Positions 21,926 through 33,015 of a DNA stretch of 64,000 bases are shown piece by piece. Source of the stretch: Chelydra serpentina (Eukaryota > Chordata > Testudines > Chelydridae); the NCBI GenBank assembly GCA_037349315.1, contig JBAIAC010000033.1:11178001-11242000 (forward strand), written 5' to 3'. Below the pieces are notes generated by a model that saw only the letters and a list, made by a program, of their open reading frames with translations, had not been told where the DNA came from and ran no database searches. The position numbers and the translations under genes were made by a program. The number at the start of each line of letters is the position of its first letter. Within the stretch, counting starts at the first letter, position 1.

Positions 21926-22577
21926 TAAAATTCTACGGCAGAAGATATGTTTCATTACTAAATTCTATAGAGGGATAAAACTATAGAAAGATTATCCATT
22001 TGGTCTATAATACTTTGCATGCCTTACAATGTGTAGCATGCAGAAATACACGAGTGAACATATCTCTGTCCTTGTAAACTAGTGTCTGTCCACTGTTGTT
22101 GAGACACAGGAAGAGAAATCCAGTGGACTGTTGGAAGTATATTGTACTCTTATTGCACAGACTATGGCATGCATTATATTAGAATGATATGAAGTTTTAT
22201 CCTTTTGGGAGAGTTTTGGGCTCAGAATAATAGGATTGTTTTTGTCATATAGGACTGTTTTTGGCGGTTGTTCTAAACACATACTTTACTATGATGTCCG
22301 CTCTGGCTCAGACAGTAGTAACATTAATTTTGTGTTTTTACCACTGTTACCCCCACTGCCAGATATTACTTTAAGTTCTAGGTGATAAATACCTTAGTAT
22401 GTTATAAAATGAAATAGCTGGAATGATGTGGTAACACTGAGGACCACCACAATCACATCCAGTCTTCAGGTTAGTGTAAGTGAAATTAAAAAAATAACTT
22501 GCTCATCAATTGGAGTTTTACCTGATTATTAACTAAATTAAATTTAGTTACTTCCGCATTTACTGTCATTTACTCTG
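21926..22577. other. No identifiable feature
   Basis: AT-rich, with no gene or repeat that I can support. Confidence 0.4.
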
Positions 22578-23600
22578 GTTGTGTCTACACATCAAAGAAA
22601 GCCAAGACTTAACCCTGGGTTCAAGCATTAACTCCCCCTCGCATCCACACCCCATTTGTTTTAACTCAGGGCTCGAACCTAGGGTTCCAGGCCTGCAGGG
22701 TTTTCAGTGGAGATCGATTGGCTCTTTGCAAAGAGAGCTGCTTCCTGGTCACAAGAGCACAGCCAGATATTGGTGCACACTGCCTGGGCATCCCTGCGCA
22801 CACAGCCCCAGGGAGGGCCCAGGAGCAAGGGATGGAAAACTGAGAGGGACCAAGCAGTTGCCCTGCAAGGATGGGGAGCAGCAGAGCTCCTGGCTCAGTA
22901 TGGCCAGGGGAGGGATGATCCCCAACATCATGGCAGCCAGGAACCTCCTCCTGCCTGTCAGCTTTGCTCCTTGCTCTGGTACTTCCATGCAGCTGCACCA
23001 CTGTAAGCTCTCTAGGGTAGCCTCTCTAAGCTGATGGGAGAGAGCTCTCCCATCAACTTAATTAATCCACGCCCAACAAGTGGCAGTAGTTAAGTCAGCT
23101 AGCACTGTCCTCACCGGCACTTAGGTCGGTGTAACTTAAATCGCTCAGGGGTGGCTTATTCACACCCCTGAGAGACCTGAGTTATTCTGACATAAGTGGT
23201 AGAGTAGATGTAGGCTCCGATTAAATGGTAGTTCAGTATAAAGCTTTCACAAACTGCAGTTATTCTACTGAGACAGTCATCAAAGGAGCTAAATAGGCAG
23301 TTTATGTATTTATGGGCTCCTTATGAATAGCTTATCAATAGCACTGCTCAGTTAGGAAACAGGGTGGGCAGAAGAGTTTTCCTACAGTGCACCACGTTCG
23401 TAGGGCTAGCGTGTCATATGGGGGGGAAGGGCACCAGGCACTCTGGGATAGGGTCACTTTGACTCGGGTCCATGCACTGCAATCTGGACGCCAAAGCCCT
23501 AGGTTTGAGCATGGTTCAGAAAATCCTTAACCTAGGGTTAAAATGCAATGTAGACGCTCAAGCCCAGGGTCCCCTGACATGGGTCAGCTCACTTGAATCC
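22578..23600. mobile_element. Mosaic of DNA-transposon relics (MITE with a nested MITE)
   Basis: The outer ends 'gttgtgtctacacatcaa' (22578) and 'gcaatgtagacgctcaagcc' (about 23550) point inward in opposite senses and share 'aaccctgggttcaagc' and 'cctagggttaaaatgc' wording, as in an inverted-repeat element. Nested inside, at about 23013-23215, is another relic with two strong hairpins: 10-base arms GATGGGAGAG/CTCTCCCATC at 23033-23054 and CTCAGGGGTG/CACCCCTGAG at 23144-23172. The GC-rich middle (about 22690-23010) has several overlapping open frames on both strands with no domain. I read them as chance. Confidence 0.55.
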
Positions 23601-23659
23601 CACTAACCCTTTGTGTCATCTTGATTATCACTTCAAAAGTTTTTTTTTCCCCCCCGGCT

Positions 23660-23865
23660 GATAATAGTTCCTCTTAATTAATTAGCCTCTTACAGTTGGT
23701 ATGTGTACTTCCACCTTTCCATGGTTTTCTGTATGTATAAATATCTTCTTACTGTATGTTCCATTCTGTGCATCCGATGAAGTGGACTGTAGCCCACGAA
23801 AGCTTATGCTGAAATCAATTTGTTAGTCTCTAAGGTGCCACAAGTACTCCTGTTCTTTTTAAATT
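23660..23865 (+). repeat. Reptile interspersed repeat of the 'cacgaaagcttatgct' family
   Basis: Ends with 'catccgatgaagtggactgt', 'agcccacgaaagcttatgct', 'tttgttagtctctaaggtgc' and 'cacaagtactcctg', the same wording that appears twice as inverted arms at 29110-29375. From memory it is among the most abundant turtle repeats. The superfamily is not certain. Confidence 0.6.
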
Positions 23866-24654
23866 AAGAACCAGCTTTCAAATCAAACTGTTTATACCCC
23901 TTTACAGTTCCCATGGTACTTGCTGCAGGAGTGAAGTCTCTTCCATGTTTGCAGGGTCAGGCTTTTAGATAAATGGATCTCTTCCATGGAACTATAATTT
24001 ACTGTTTGCAGCACATGGACATAACTTCCATGGCATGAATGTTTACAAATAATTATTAATAAAGGGATATGATTGATCTGAATTGAAACTTGATTTTTAA
24101 TTGAGTGAACTGCTCAGAAACAGATTATAAAAATATTTGACCAGCTCTCGTATCTGTTACCCCATTGTAGCATTTATACTATACTTCTCCTACCGCTATT
24201 TAATTTATATCTCTGTGTGTGCGCGTGTTGCATATACACAACATATGAAAGGTTGCATTGGATGTTGAATCATTGAAGTAACTTAGGGGTCGTGGCCTAA
24301 TTAGAAGCAGCATTCTGAAACAAGGTTTAAAGTTTTCAAATGTGAATAGTTTGTTAAATAGAAAAAAGAAAAAAATAATCAGATTTGCAAAAGGATTTTC
24401 CTGCAGTTCAGGAACCAACAAGATGACAGTACTACCGTATCAGCAGCTTTGCTGAGAGCTTTGTACACCAAGGTAGTAAGATCAGGATGAGAAATCTGTG
24501 TTCTTGGAAAGTTGTGTTTTTGTAGGCTAGAACTTGCCCATCAGGTCACATTCTACTGAAGGAGGAATAATAGAAATGTTCTGCTAGTTGCAAATAGCTA
24601 GGCCGTATTATAAATGTTTATTTTGCTGTTTTTTGGCTTTCTTACAATGCATGG
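23866..24654. other. No identifiable feature
   Basis: AT-rich. No gene or recognisable repeat. Confidence 0.4.
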
Positions 24655-25310
24655 TGTGACAAAGTTCCTCCTCTACCTTGGTGAGTCCTGCGCTTACTGG
24701 CGGATTTTGATCGCCTCAGATCTTCCCCTCTGGTAGAACCCACAGTCAAATTCCTCCTGTGTCTGATCAGGAGTTGGGAGGTTTAGGGGGGAACCCGGGC
24801 CCATCCTCTACTCCGAGTTCCAGCCCAGGGCCCTGTGGATTGCAGTTGTCTATAGGGGTTTCCTGTAACAGCTGCGTGACAGCTACAACTCCCTGGGCTA
24901 CTTCCCACAGCCCCCTCCCAGCACCTTCTTTACGCTTACTGCAGGACCTTCCTCCTGATGGTCTGCTGATGCTTGTATTCCTCAGTCCTTCAGCTCTTCT
25001 CCCTCTCAACTCCTTGTGTGCCTCTTGCTCCCAGCTCCTTGCATGCCACACCACAAACTAAAGTGAGCTCCTTTTTAAACCCAGGTGCCCTGATTAGCCT
25101 GCCTGTCTTAATTGATTCTAGCAGGTTCTTCTTAATTGGCTCCAGGTGTCCTAATTAGCCTGCCTGCCTTAAATTGGTTCCAGAAAGTTCCTGCTTGTTC
25201 TAGTGCAGCCCCTGCTCTGGTCACTCAGGGAACAGAAAACTATTAATCCAATCGCCAGTATATTTGCCTTCGATGAGATTTCTGTATCCCACTTGTCTGG
25301 GTCTGTCTCA
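24655..25310 (+). mobile_element. LTR-like repeat with TG...CA ends
   Basis: Starts TGTGACAAAG and ends GTCTGTCTCA, with TG...CA termini like a solo LTR. The interior is C-rich on the plus strand and carries a tandem duplication of a 61-bp unit at 25081-25197 ('ccaggtgccctgattagcct' and then 'ccaggtgtcctaattagcct'). I recall the same wording as a multi-copy turtle repeat. No clean target duplication is visible, so both ends are approximate. The 95-100-codon frames on both strands inside it are not genes. Confidence 0.45.
25081..25197. repeat. Tandem duplication, 61-bp period
   Basis: Two adjacent copies beginning CCAGGTGCCCTGATTAGCC (25081) and CCAGGTGTCCTAATTAGCC (25142), differing by a few substitutions, lie inside the LTR-like repeat. 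Confidence 0.75.
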
Positions 25311-27803
25311 TAGGTTGGGAGGAAGAGGAAATTTTTGAATTCAGTTGTCCTCCCCTCCCGCGCCCCGTAATCGTCCTTTATACAAGTTATAACAAAGTTA
25401 ATAAGCCAAAAAAAAATGCTCAGACTTGTTGCTTCAGATCTCTGAACATTACCTCTTGCCAGTGTTTTTCAGCTAGAGATCTTTTAAGGACAAATAAATA
25501 CATCACTCCTCCCCAGTTGGGCATCCTCACAAAAAATATTCACAATAATTGTTTTATGGAATGCTGGCACCAGGTAAGTTCCTTACACTTATATGTGAAA
25601 TTTCAACCACAGCTACAGTAGTGTATAATTTTAACTACCACTTGGCTTTGAGTCACAGTTCAGACAGTATGCCCTTCATTTTTAATAATCTTTTCATGTA
25701 TGAAGCTATGTTGCAATAAATGTATCTCAGTTAAAAGATCAAGCAACTGCTGTATGGCAGAAGCAGAACCTTTCCACTAACCAATGCAATTATGTAGATA
25801 CAGTATTTGGGCTGCAGAATAACAAAGAGATAGGGACAGATCTAGCAGAATATATTGGTATGCAAATAGCAATCTGAAATCAAAGCATTAGGATTGTTTT
25901 AATGCTCTGATATTTCTGGGGTAGCAGAAAAGATTTATCACTAGGCATTAATGTGTTCAGCCTTTGACATCATCCTAATCAATGACCCCCCCACAAAAAA
26001 CAAAAAAACCATACACAGCAAAATTCTCCAATCAGATCTGCACAATGTATTTTGACCAGTGTTCTGTTCTTCCTGCACCCACAGAACTCCCAATGAGAAA
26101 CCAAAGTACTGGAACAGAAATCTGTCCTGCAGCGGTGACAGAAAAATTCTAGCCTTAAAAAAAGCGCATGTTATGAGAATTCTGTTCCTTTTAAAATAAC
26201 TGATTGGCTGTAGGAAGTGAACCTTCTTATCTTTGTTTTCTAGGTTCAAATATATTCTAGGAATGCACCTACATTTTATTGCAATCATTTAATAAAATCT
26301 GAGAATCAAAGAAAATGTGGCTCTCCAAAGTTGACTAGTGGAACAGAAAGTTTGATTTTTCACTCTAATCATGCATGGCACGTTACCGGGATGGCAATGT
26401 ATTGCATCTTGGTGTTAGAAGACGTGTTCTTTATTCTGATATCTCCCAAATTTGCAGACTCAAGAGATGCAATAAAACTCTTCTTAAAATTCTGTTTGGT
26501 CTTTGATGGAGAAGCTCCAGTGAAGAGTTTGCTTTTGTTTGAACTGTAGTTTTAGATTTGGCAAGGTCACACAGTTCGTGTCCTAATAAATGTCCATCTA
26601 AATATCACAAGTCTGTATATTGTGCTTCCTGGGGACATGTGCCTTTAAAATGAACAGTAATGGATAACCACTGGAAATCTAGAAAATAATTTATTGAGGA
26701 AATGAAACAAAAATGACCTTCTGATTTAGCAATAATTTAAAAATTAAATACATTTCAGCTGCCACAAAGTGAGTCTACCATTGATAACTTTATAATCATT
26801 CATGAACCAGGATTATAAATCCAGACTAGCAGAGTTATATCGCAGAAATAAGGACAAAATGTGAGCTGAAGTAAACTAATATTACAGAGCAAGACATTGT
26901 CCCAGTTTCTCCTTTATTGTGTCTCTTGAGTGGGAAAAAGAAATTAGAATGCAGTTAGATGTGGATAATCCAGACTATACACTGTATTGAACCATTGCCA
27001 AGGAATTTGGGTTTACCTCTTGCTTAGGCCTGTTCTGTTTTGTTTTTTATTGTCTGACTAAGTTTTGGGAGTGATAGAGAAACACAGTAATGAGGACTTC
27101 CAGAAGAAGAGAATTGTGTGGATTAAGAACCATCGTTTTTGGAAAAATAAAATGACTTGAAGAGAGAGTATCGGGGAATTGCACCTAGAAATGGAGAAAT
27201 CATTTGTTTTTTTACTTCACAAAACTGTATTTGCTTTTTCAGATTTTGCTGGCTGGTTTATCTGTTGCCTGACCCACTCCCGGAGTGGGATGGTTTCGGC
27301 GCCCACGTCCCAACAGACCGATTTAGAGGAAAGTTAAAATATATATCAGTGAAGCCTAAATCCCTAGAAAAATAGATTTCCCAGAAACACACGGTTAGTT
27401 AGAGATGTATATCCCACCAAAAATAATGTAAAATAAGTATAAATCCGTGCCAAACTGACCATAGAAGCCAGGAAGATGCAGTTAATAGGGAAATGTATGT
27501 CTTTCAACACATGGGTGTAATGAAATGACATTTAAAGTTTGGTGGCACTGATCATGTCTAGCTGTTGGAGAACATGTGATTTTGTTATATACACTTCTTG
27601 ATTGTGAATTATATATTAGTTATTGTTCAAGTGTAGGGAACAGTTAATGACAAATGTGAAAGTCTGACCCCTTGTGGTTGTAAGTATTGATTGCAAACAT
27701 TACTATCTGAATAGGAAAGGTCCAGAGAATATTTACTGAATTTGGGTCAACAGAAAGAGAGAATGGATTACATGATAGGAATGAGTGATGAGCCAATGAT
27801 ACT
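25311..27803. other. No identifiable feature
   Basis: A 2.5-kb AT-rich stretch. The 115-codon minus frame at 25941-26288 and several shorter frames lack motifs. Apart from some A-runs I see nothing. Confidence 0.4.
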
Positions 27804-27900
27804 AGGCCAGATTCTGATTTCACTTACACAGGTGTAAATCAGGAGCAACTCCACTGAAATCAATGGATTTACATTAGTGTAAAAACAGTGTGGGACCCAA
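27804..27900. repeat. Palindromic short repeat ('ggtgtaaatcagga' subtype)
   Basis: 'Aggccagattctgatttcac' and 'gtgtgggacccaa' bracket 'acacaggtgtaaatcagg' and 'aatggatttacattagtgta', which are inverted arms. A close relative lies at 58049-58120. Confidence 0.55.
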
Positions 27901-29097
27901 AGCAGATCCACGTTTTTTCCTCCAAATCTGGTGAGGATGCCATATTCTGTACTTGGCTGATAAAGTAAAATATTTCTACCTATGCAAATGAATGAATAAT
28001 GCTATCCAGTAAATGCACAATGAGGTTAGACACCTATAAGGAAACCTTTCTTATCAGGATATTAGGGAGAAGATTAGATCTTGAAGGCAGTGCCTAGACC
28101 TTGGTTCTGGACAAAGGGGAAGAACTCCTGCTCAGAAAGGAAAAAAAAACATAAGAGCTACAATTCACATCTGCGTTTAGAGATTAACCGTAAAACTGGG
28201 CTTATAAAGAACATTTACCCATGTAAATATATGCCATTCTCTGTGTATAAATACAACTGAATAGAATTAATAATCAGTGGTAATGATCTAGGGGAGCTTC
28301 TGAAATCCATTAGAGTGCAACCATGTATTTTATAGCAAAGAGAAGCAAGAGTGTTTAGATGCAGAGTAGAGAAGTGTCTATAGGAGCTCTTCTGGCACAC
28401 AAGTTATATATAGTTTGTAGATGCATGAAAGGAACTATAACATCACATGCTGTAAAGACTTCTGCACATTATCTAAAGTGCATTAAAAATGCTAGAACTG
28501 TTTGGTTTGTATGAGGTCATGAGTTGGAAGGCTGCCTTTGTGAATGTTAGGGTGGAGAAAGCATGCAAAATATTTAGAGTATGTGTTGATGCATGTCCTA
28601 TAGATATGTGTACTATAGCAAGGCAAAGTCAAGGATGGACTTTTCAGGGCAAAAATTCATTTATTTTTCCTTTCAGGGTCAATAATTCAAGATTTTTCTC
28701 CAAGTTCTCTCCCCACCCTATTTTTCTTATAAATGGGATTGATTGTATCTTCTGTAAAGCCCTGAATGTGAAAACAACGCATGTGCTTAACTTTATTCCT
28801 GTGAGTAGCCCTATTCATTTACTTAGTTTGGCTTAAGAGTTTTGACATCTTGAGACGGTTTATAGAGGACTTTCCAATAGAAAAGCTCCTTTTTCCTCCC
28901 CCCCCATGTACCCAAACAAATTGTAAGAATGTCATAAATATTTGTATGAAAGTCCATAAACTTGTGACTCTCTACTAGTAAAATATTGAGGCTGTTTTCT
29001 CACAATGTAGGGGAATTTATATTGAGAGCTCGTCTCTATTGTCTCATCACTGCCTTGATAATCAGTCCTTGTAAATATCTGAAGGGTAGGATGGCAC
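27901..29097. other. No gene seen; possible repeat scrap at 28760-28820
   Basis: The 115-codon plus-strand frame at 28489-28836 shows no domain. Its end overlaps 'cgcatgtgcttaactttatt', a piece of the same foldback family as 60640-60765. Nothing else is recognised. Confidence 0.4.
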
Positions 29098-29387
29098 TCT
29101 CCAGGAAATAACGAGGAGTCCTTGAGGCACCTTAGAGACTAACAAATTTATTTGGGCATAAGCTTTCGTGGATTATAACCCACTTCATCAAATGCATGGA
29201 GTGGAAAGTACAGTACAATACCCGCTTACTCTATTTTCCACTCCATGCATCTGATGAAGGGGTTATAGCCCATGAAAGTTTATGCCCAAATAAATTTGTT
29301 AGTCTCTAAGGTGCCACAAGGACCCCTTGTTGTTTTTACTGATACAAACTAACATGGCTACCACTCTGAAACCTGTCTCCAGGAAAT
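29098..29387. mobile_element. Inverted-arm repeat flanked by a 12-bp direct repeat (element 29110-29375)
   Basis: The 12-bp sequence tctccaggaaat occurs at 29098-29109 and again at 29376-29387. Between them two long arms read 'gactaacaaatttatttggg', 'cataagctttcgtgg' and, reversed, 'catgaaagtttatgcccaaa', 'taaatttgttagtctctaag', separated by a short centre with 'ccatgcatctgatg'. The right end 'aacatggctaccactctgaa' is the wording of a common turtle repeat. A 12-bp duplication suits insertion by a LINE-type endonuclease better than a hAT transposase. Confidence 0.75.
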
Positions 29388-29519
29388 GACACTTTCCATT
29401 TGGCCAGCCTATAACTTTTTATTTTGGTAACCAAGTCATTTTAATTACAGTTCACTTTAAGCATTAGTTATTCTTTTTTTAGAGTATTCAATATACAATA
29501 AGGTTTATTATACCAGACT

Positions 29520-29655
29520 CTTACGACAATTTAGGCATCTAGTGGGATTTTCAAAAGCACCTAGGTTCCTAAAACTCGTTGAGTTCAGTGGACATTAAGC
29601 ACCTAGATGCATTTAAAAATCACATTAGGCACCTAAATGCGCTTTAAAATGTGGG
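29520..29655. repeat. Foldback repeat with 'ggcacctaaatgc' motifs
   Basis: 'Taggcatctagtgggatttt', 'caaaagcacctaggttccta', then 'taggcacctaaatgcgcttt' form a small inverted-arm repeat like those at 7310 and 30105. Confidence 0.45.
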
Positions 29656-29764
29656 TCTTAGTTAATTGTAGCACCCATTTCTTGAAAACAATCTCTATTT
29701 TCTAGGGGTTATGGTAGGAAATGTTTATGCTAAATTTTGGCATACAAGATCTTGGCTACAAAGA

Positions 29765-30040
29765 AAATTATTGGTAGTCCCAATATTGCCAAACCAAATC
29801 ATTAAAAAATCATGAGTTAGGCCGCCAAAAATCACGAGACAAAGATTTCTCTGTTTTCCCTCTGGTATTTGGAACTTACAAAAGGGTGTGTGTCAATTTT
29901 TTCAAGCTTTTCTTTGCAACCCTGAGGCGTAAACACTTGGCTTTTTAAAATGGAAGTAGAGTTTACCATATATTAACTTAAGAAAAACACCAGATATCCC
30001 GAGAGTCATGGTAAAATCCCAAACGTTGGCAACACTGTAA
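29765..30040. repeat. Repeat with 'attgccaa...ttggcaac' ends
   Basis: 'Cccaatattgccaaaccaa' at the left and 'acgttggcaacactgta' at the right are partly inverted. Between them 'aaaaatcatgagttaggccg' and 'gccaaaaatcacgagacaaa' are near-duplicates. It is a decayed DNA-transposon relic of uncertain family. Confidence 0.4.
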
Positions 30041-30104
30041 TGGTCCCTATTTTTCATTACTGAAAGTCAGATGGAAATTAGACTTAAACACACACAATAC
30101 TGAT

Positions 30105-30225
30105 GTATGTCTCTGAAGTCAGTGGAATCTGTGAATGCTTGTCACTGCTGAAAATCAAGCCCATTTATGTCTAAATGCCTAAAAAGCAATTTAGGTGTCT
30201 AACTACAGGCACCTAAATAAACAAA
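30105..30225. repeat. Foldback repeat with 'aggcacctaaat' motif
   Basis: Contains 'gtctctgaagtcagtggaat' and ends 'aactacaggcacctaaataa'. Related to 7310-7452 and 29520-29655. Confidence 0.4.
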
Positions 30226-30399
30226 TAAACTTCATCTCAGTTGTGTAACATTTAATGTTGCAGTAGCACTTAGAGGCAACAATGCTGTAATGGGGCTGGG
30301 ACAAACGAGTGGACTGGGTTAGGTTTGGGGTGATGGGGGACAAATAATATAATGGCATGGCAGCAGTTCTTAGCTGGTCAGCAGTAGTGCTCACAGCTC

Positions 30400-30610
30400 T
30401 TCACCTGCGTTATGGCAGAAGTGAGCTTTAGGGAGGGTCTTGAAAGAGGACGAGGTGGGGGCTCTATGGATATTTACTGGGAGCTTGTCCCACTGATAAA
30501 AGGGCAGCATGGAGAAAGCACATAAGTGCATTGGAAATTGAGGCAGGTGTTATTGGTGGAGTGAAGACAGGAGTCTGATGATGGGGGTGGGGTAAGGGAG
30601 GAGAGATGAA
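30400..30610 (-). repeat. Old amniote repeat fragment
   Basis: 'Gtcttgaaagaggacgagg', 'gggagcttgtcccactgata' and 'gggcagcatggagaaagcac' resemble a dispersed sauropsid repeat that I recall, the inner part of the SINE whose tail lies at 835 and 21830. Low certainty. Confidence 0.3.
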
Positions 30611-31411
30611 TGATATAACATCCATCAATTGTGTATGCTAGAACTAAAACACAGCTGACTTTAAATAATGAGAAGAAGCTATCATCTTAATATGGTCTAA
30701 TTGGCACTTTGCAAATGAAGTTGAAGTATTGATATTAGTCCTTGAAATTTAGCTACTGCACTTGAGTAGTAATTACTTGTTAAAAACATTTCATAAGGAA
30801 TTTTATTACTGGCACATGCCCGAATAGCAAATATGTATTTCTGCAAAACACCTTAATTGGGCAAATACACATTTTTACAATCATTACCAAATCTGTTAAA
30901 ATGCCCATGGTGTTCCAAACTGCACACTCAAATAAGCCTTAAAAACCGAATGTCTTTTAAAAGGGAAATTCCTGTATTTGAGTTAGTGGTAAAGCCCAGA
31001 GCATCCAAAGAGCAGAGCTATATGAAACTCAGTGGTTCTAGTTCACAAGGTTCATTGAAAGCGTTCCTTCTGTTTTGAGTTGGGTGGACTTGCAGCCTTG
31101 AAGTTTTGCTTGGAAGTTTGGATTTGAATGAACCTGGAAGCTTAAAGTGAGATTCAGATGAAATGGCTGAACTGAACAATCCTGTGCAAATGTGACTGCT
31201 GCAGGGTTTAGATACAAGGGTCTGTATCAACCCAGGTTGTGAACCTTTCAGTGAATGTGGGCTGAGATTTGTGATTGTAACAAAACCTGAAACTGGGCAA
31301 GATTCATGTGGCTTTGGGTTTAGTAACAGAAGTTTCACACTGTTTGGGTAAGAGCCTTTTCTAAGCATTGCCAGTCCCGTTTTGTAAAGGTTCATATTAT
31401 TATTGTAATGC
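30611..31411. other. No identifiable feature
   Basis: The 173-codon minus-strand frame (31018-31539) runs into the MITE at 31420 and shows no domain. It is not supported as a gene. Confidence 0.4.
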
Positions 31412-31693
31412 AGTACAACCATGGGCAGCTCTACCTTTTTTGCCGCCCCAAGTGGCGAAGCAAAAAAAAAAAACCTGCTGCAGCAGTGCTGCTGAAGCAA
31501 AGAAAATAAAAAGCTGCCGCAGAAGTGCCGCCGAATCAAAAAAATTAAAAAGCTGCCCCAGCAGTGCCACCAAAGAAGAAGAAAAAAAAGCCGCAGTGCC
31601 GTCCCAAGAACGGTCGGAGTGCCGCCCCTTCAGATTTGCCGCCCCAGGCACCTGCTTCCTTAGCTGCTGCCTAGAACCGGCCCTGAGTACAAC
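31412..31693. mobile_element. hAT-type MITE with perfect 8-bp target duplication and 39-bp internal array (element 31420-31685)
   Basis: Flanked by agtacaac on both sides (31412-31419 and 31686-31693). The ends CATGGGCAGCTCTA and TAGAACCGGCCCTG are diverged inverted complements of a CAGGGCCGG-type hAT terminus. The interior holds about three tandem copies of a 39-bp unit starting at 31475, 31514 and 31553 ('ctgccgcagaagtgccgccg' plus an A-rich half). It is non-coding, and the apparent Lys/Ala-rich frame is an artefact of the array. Confidence 0.88.
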
Positions 31694-32159
31694 CAACAGA
31701 TATGTTGGCTGAGGTAAATTAAGCAATAATAAAAACATAGCTGGTTTTATTTTAATCCAGAATCTAACTGGACTTAATTTTAGTGAGTCCGAGTGATCAG
31801 CAATTGCTTTAATTATGGGTTTGATATTGTGGAAGGGCCACATTAGGAAACTGTTTCGTTCAGTACAGACCTGTTCATCTTCCTTTCACGCTGGAGGTGG
31901 AGCTGTGTGCTACCAGCTATACAGATATCCCTCCTTTCTACAGTATAGAGGAGGGCACAGCAGTAGCTTTCCCCAAACTCTTACCTGAAAGTGTCCCCTT
32001 TTGAGGTCCTGTATGGCCGTATAATATAGTATCTGACATGCCAAATAATTCCTCCAATAAGAAGAGGGAACAAGACCCTACCGTTTCCTGAATTAAACAC
32101 TGATTGTAGAATCATAGGAATCATTTTCTGTTATTGTCCCCCCTCCCACCTCACTGAGT
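31694..32159. other. No identifiable feature
   Basis: AT-rich, with no gene or repeat seen. Confidence 0.4.
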
Positions 32160-33015
32160 AATGTGTGCCCTGTCCTTGGTCTTCCGCTTGCTTCTGATGT
32201 GTTTGTAGAATGTTTTCTTCTTACCCTTTATGTCTCTAGCTAGTTTAATCTCATTTTGTGCGTCGGCCTTTCTTATTTTCTCCCTACACGCTTGTGCTGT
32301 TTGTTTATAGTCATTCTTTGTAATTTGACTTAGTTTCCACTTTTTGTAGGAGCCTTTTTTTGAGTTTCAGATAATTGAATATCTCCTAGTAAGGCCCAGG
32401 TGGTCTCTTACGATACTTGCTATATTTCCTATGCAGTGGGATAGTTTGCTCTTGTGGCCTTAATCATGTCTCTCTTAAAAACTGCCAACTCTCTCAAACT
32501 GTTTTTCCCCTTAGACTTGCTTCCCATTGGATTTTACCTACCAACTCCCCGAGTTTGCTAAAGTCTGCCTTCTTGAAATCCATTATCAGTATCCATGTTT
32601 TCCCTACTATCATTCTTTAGATTCATGAACTCTATCATTTCACAATCACTTTCTTCCAAGCTGTCTTCCACTTTCAAATTCTCAAACAGTTCTTCCCTAT
32701 TTGTCAAAATCAAATCTAGAACTGCCTCTCCCCTTGTAGCTTTATCCGTCTTCTGAAATAAAAAATTGTCTCCAATGCATTCCAAAAACTTGTTGGATAA
32801 TCTGTGCCCTGCTGACTTATTTTCCGGACAGATGTCTGGATAGATGAAGTCCCCCATCACCACCAAATCCTGTGTTTTGAATGATTTTATTAGTTTAAAA
32901 AAAGCCTCATCCACCTCTTCTTTTTGGTTAGGTTGTCTGTCATATACCCCTACCATGACCTCATGGTGATTTGGGGCCCAACTGTCACCATCAAGCTCAA
33001 TAGTCACGCTCACAT
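32160..33015 (-). pseudogene. CR1-type LINE ORF2 fragment (endonuclease and linker), minus strand
   Basis: The minus-strand frame at 32558-33013 reads VVMGDF, then [35 protein letters not shown] and SDCEMIEF, which is the second half of a CR1 endonuclease domain (compare GDFNFPDIDW, TRGDAILDLVL and SSDHELIQF in the intact copy). The active-site SDH has become SDC, and GDFN reads GDFI. Past a break, 32160-32330 on the same strand still encodes the linker-like '[19 protein letters not shown]' text. It is both frame-disrupted and truncated: an old copy of a subfamily distinct from the intact element. Confidence 0.8.

Noticed and set aside
24655..25310. Endogenous retrovirus with coding genes
   Set aside because: Only an LTR-like sequence is seen; no gag, protease, polymerase or envelope motif lies on either side.
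28489..28836. 115-codon plus-strand frame considered as a small gene
   Set aside because: Its end overlaps a foldback repeat scrap and the translation shows no family pattern.
29098..29387. Possible CRISPR-like repeat-spacer structure because of duplicated arms
   Set aside because: Only two inverted arms with one centre, not regularly spaced direct repeats, in a eukaryotic locus.
31018..31843. 173- and 147-codon minus-strand frames
   Set aside because: They overlap each other and run through the MITE at 31420-31685. No motif, and no start context of note.
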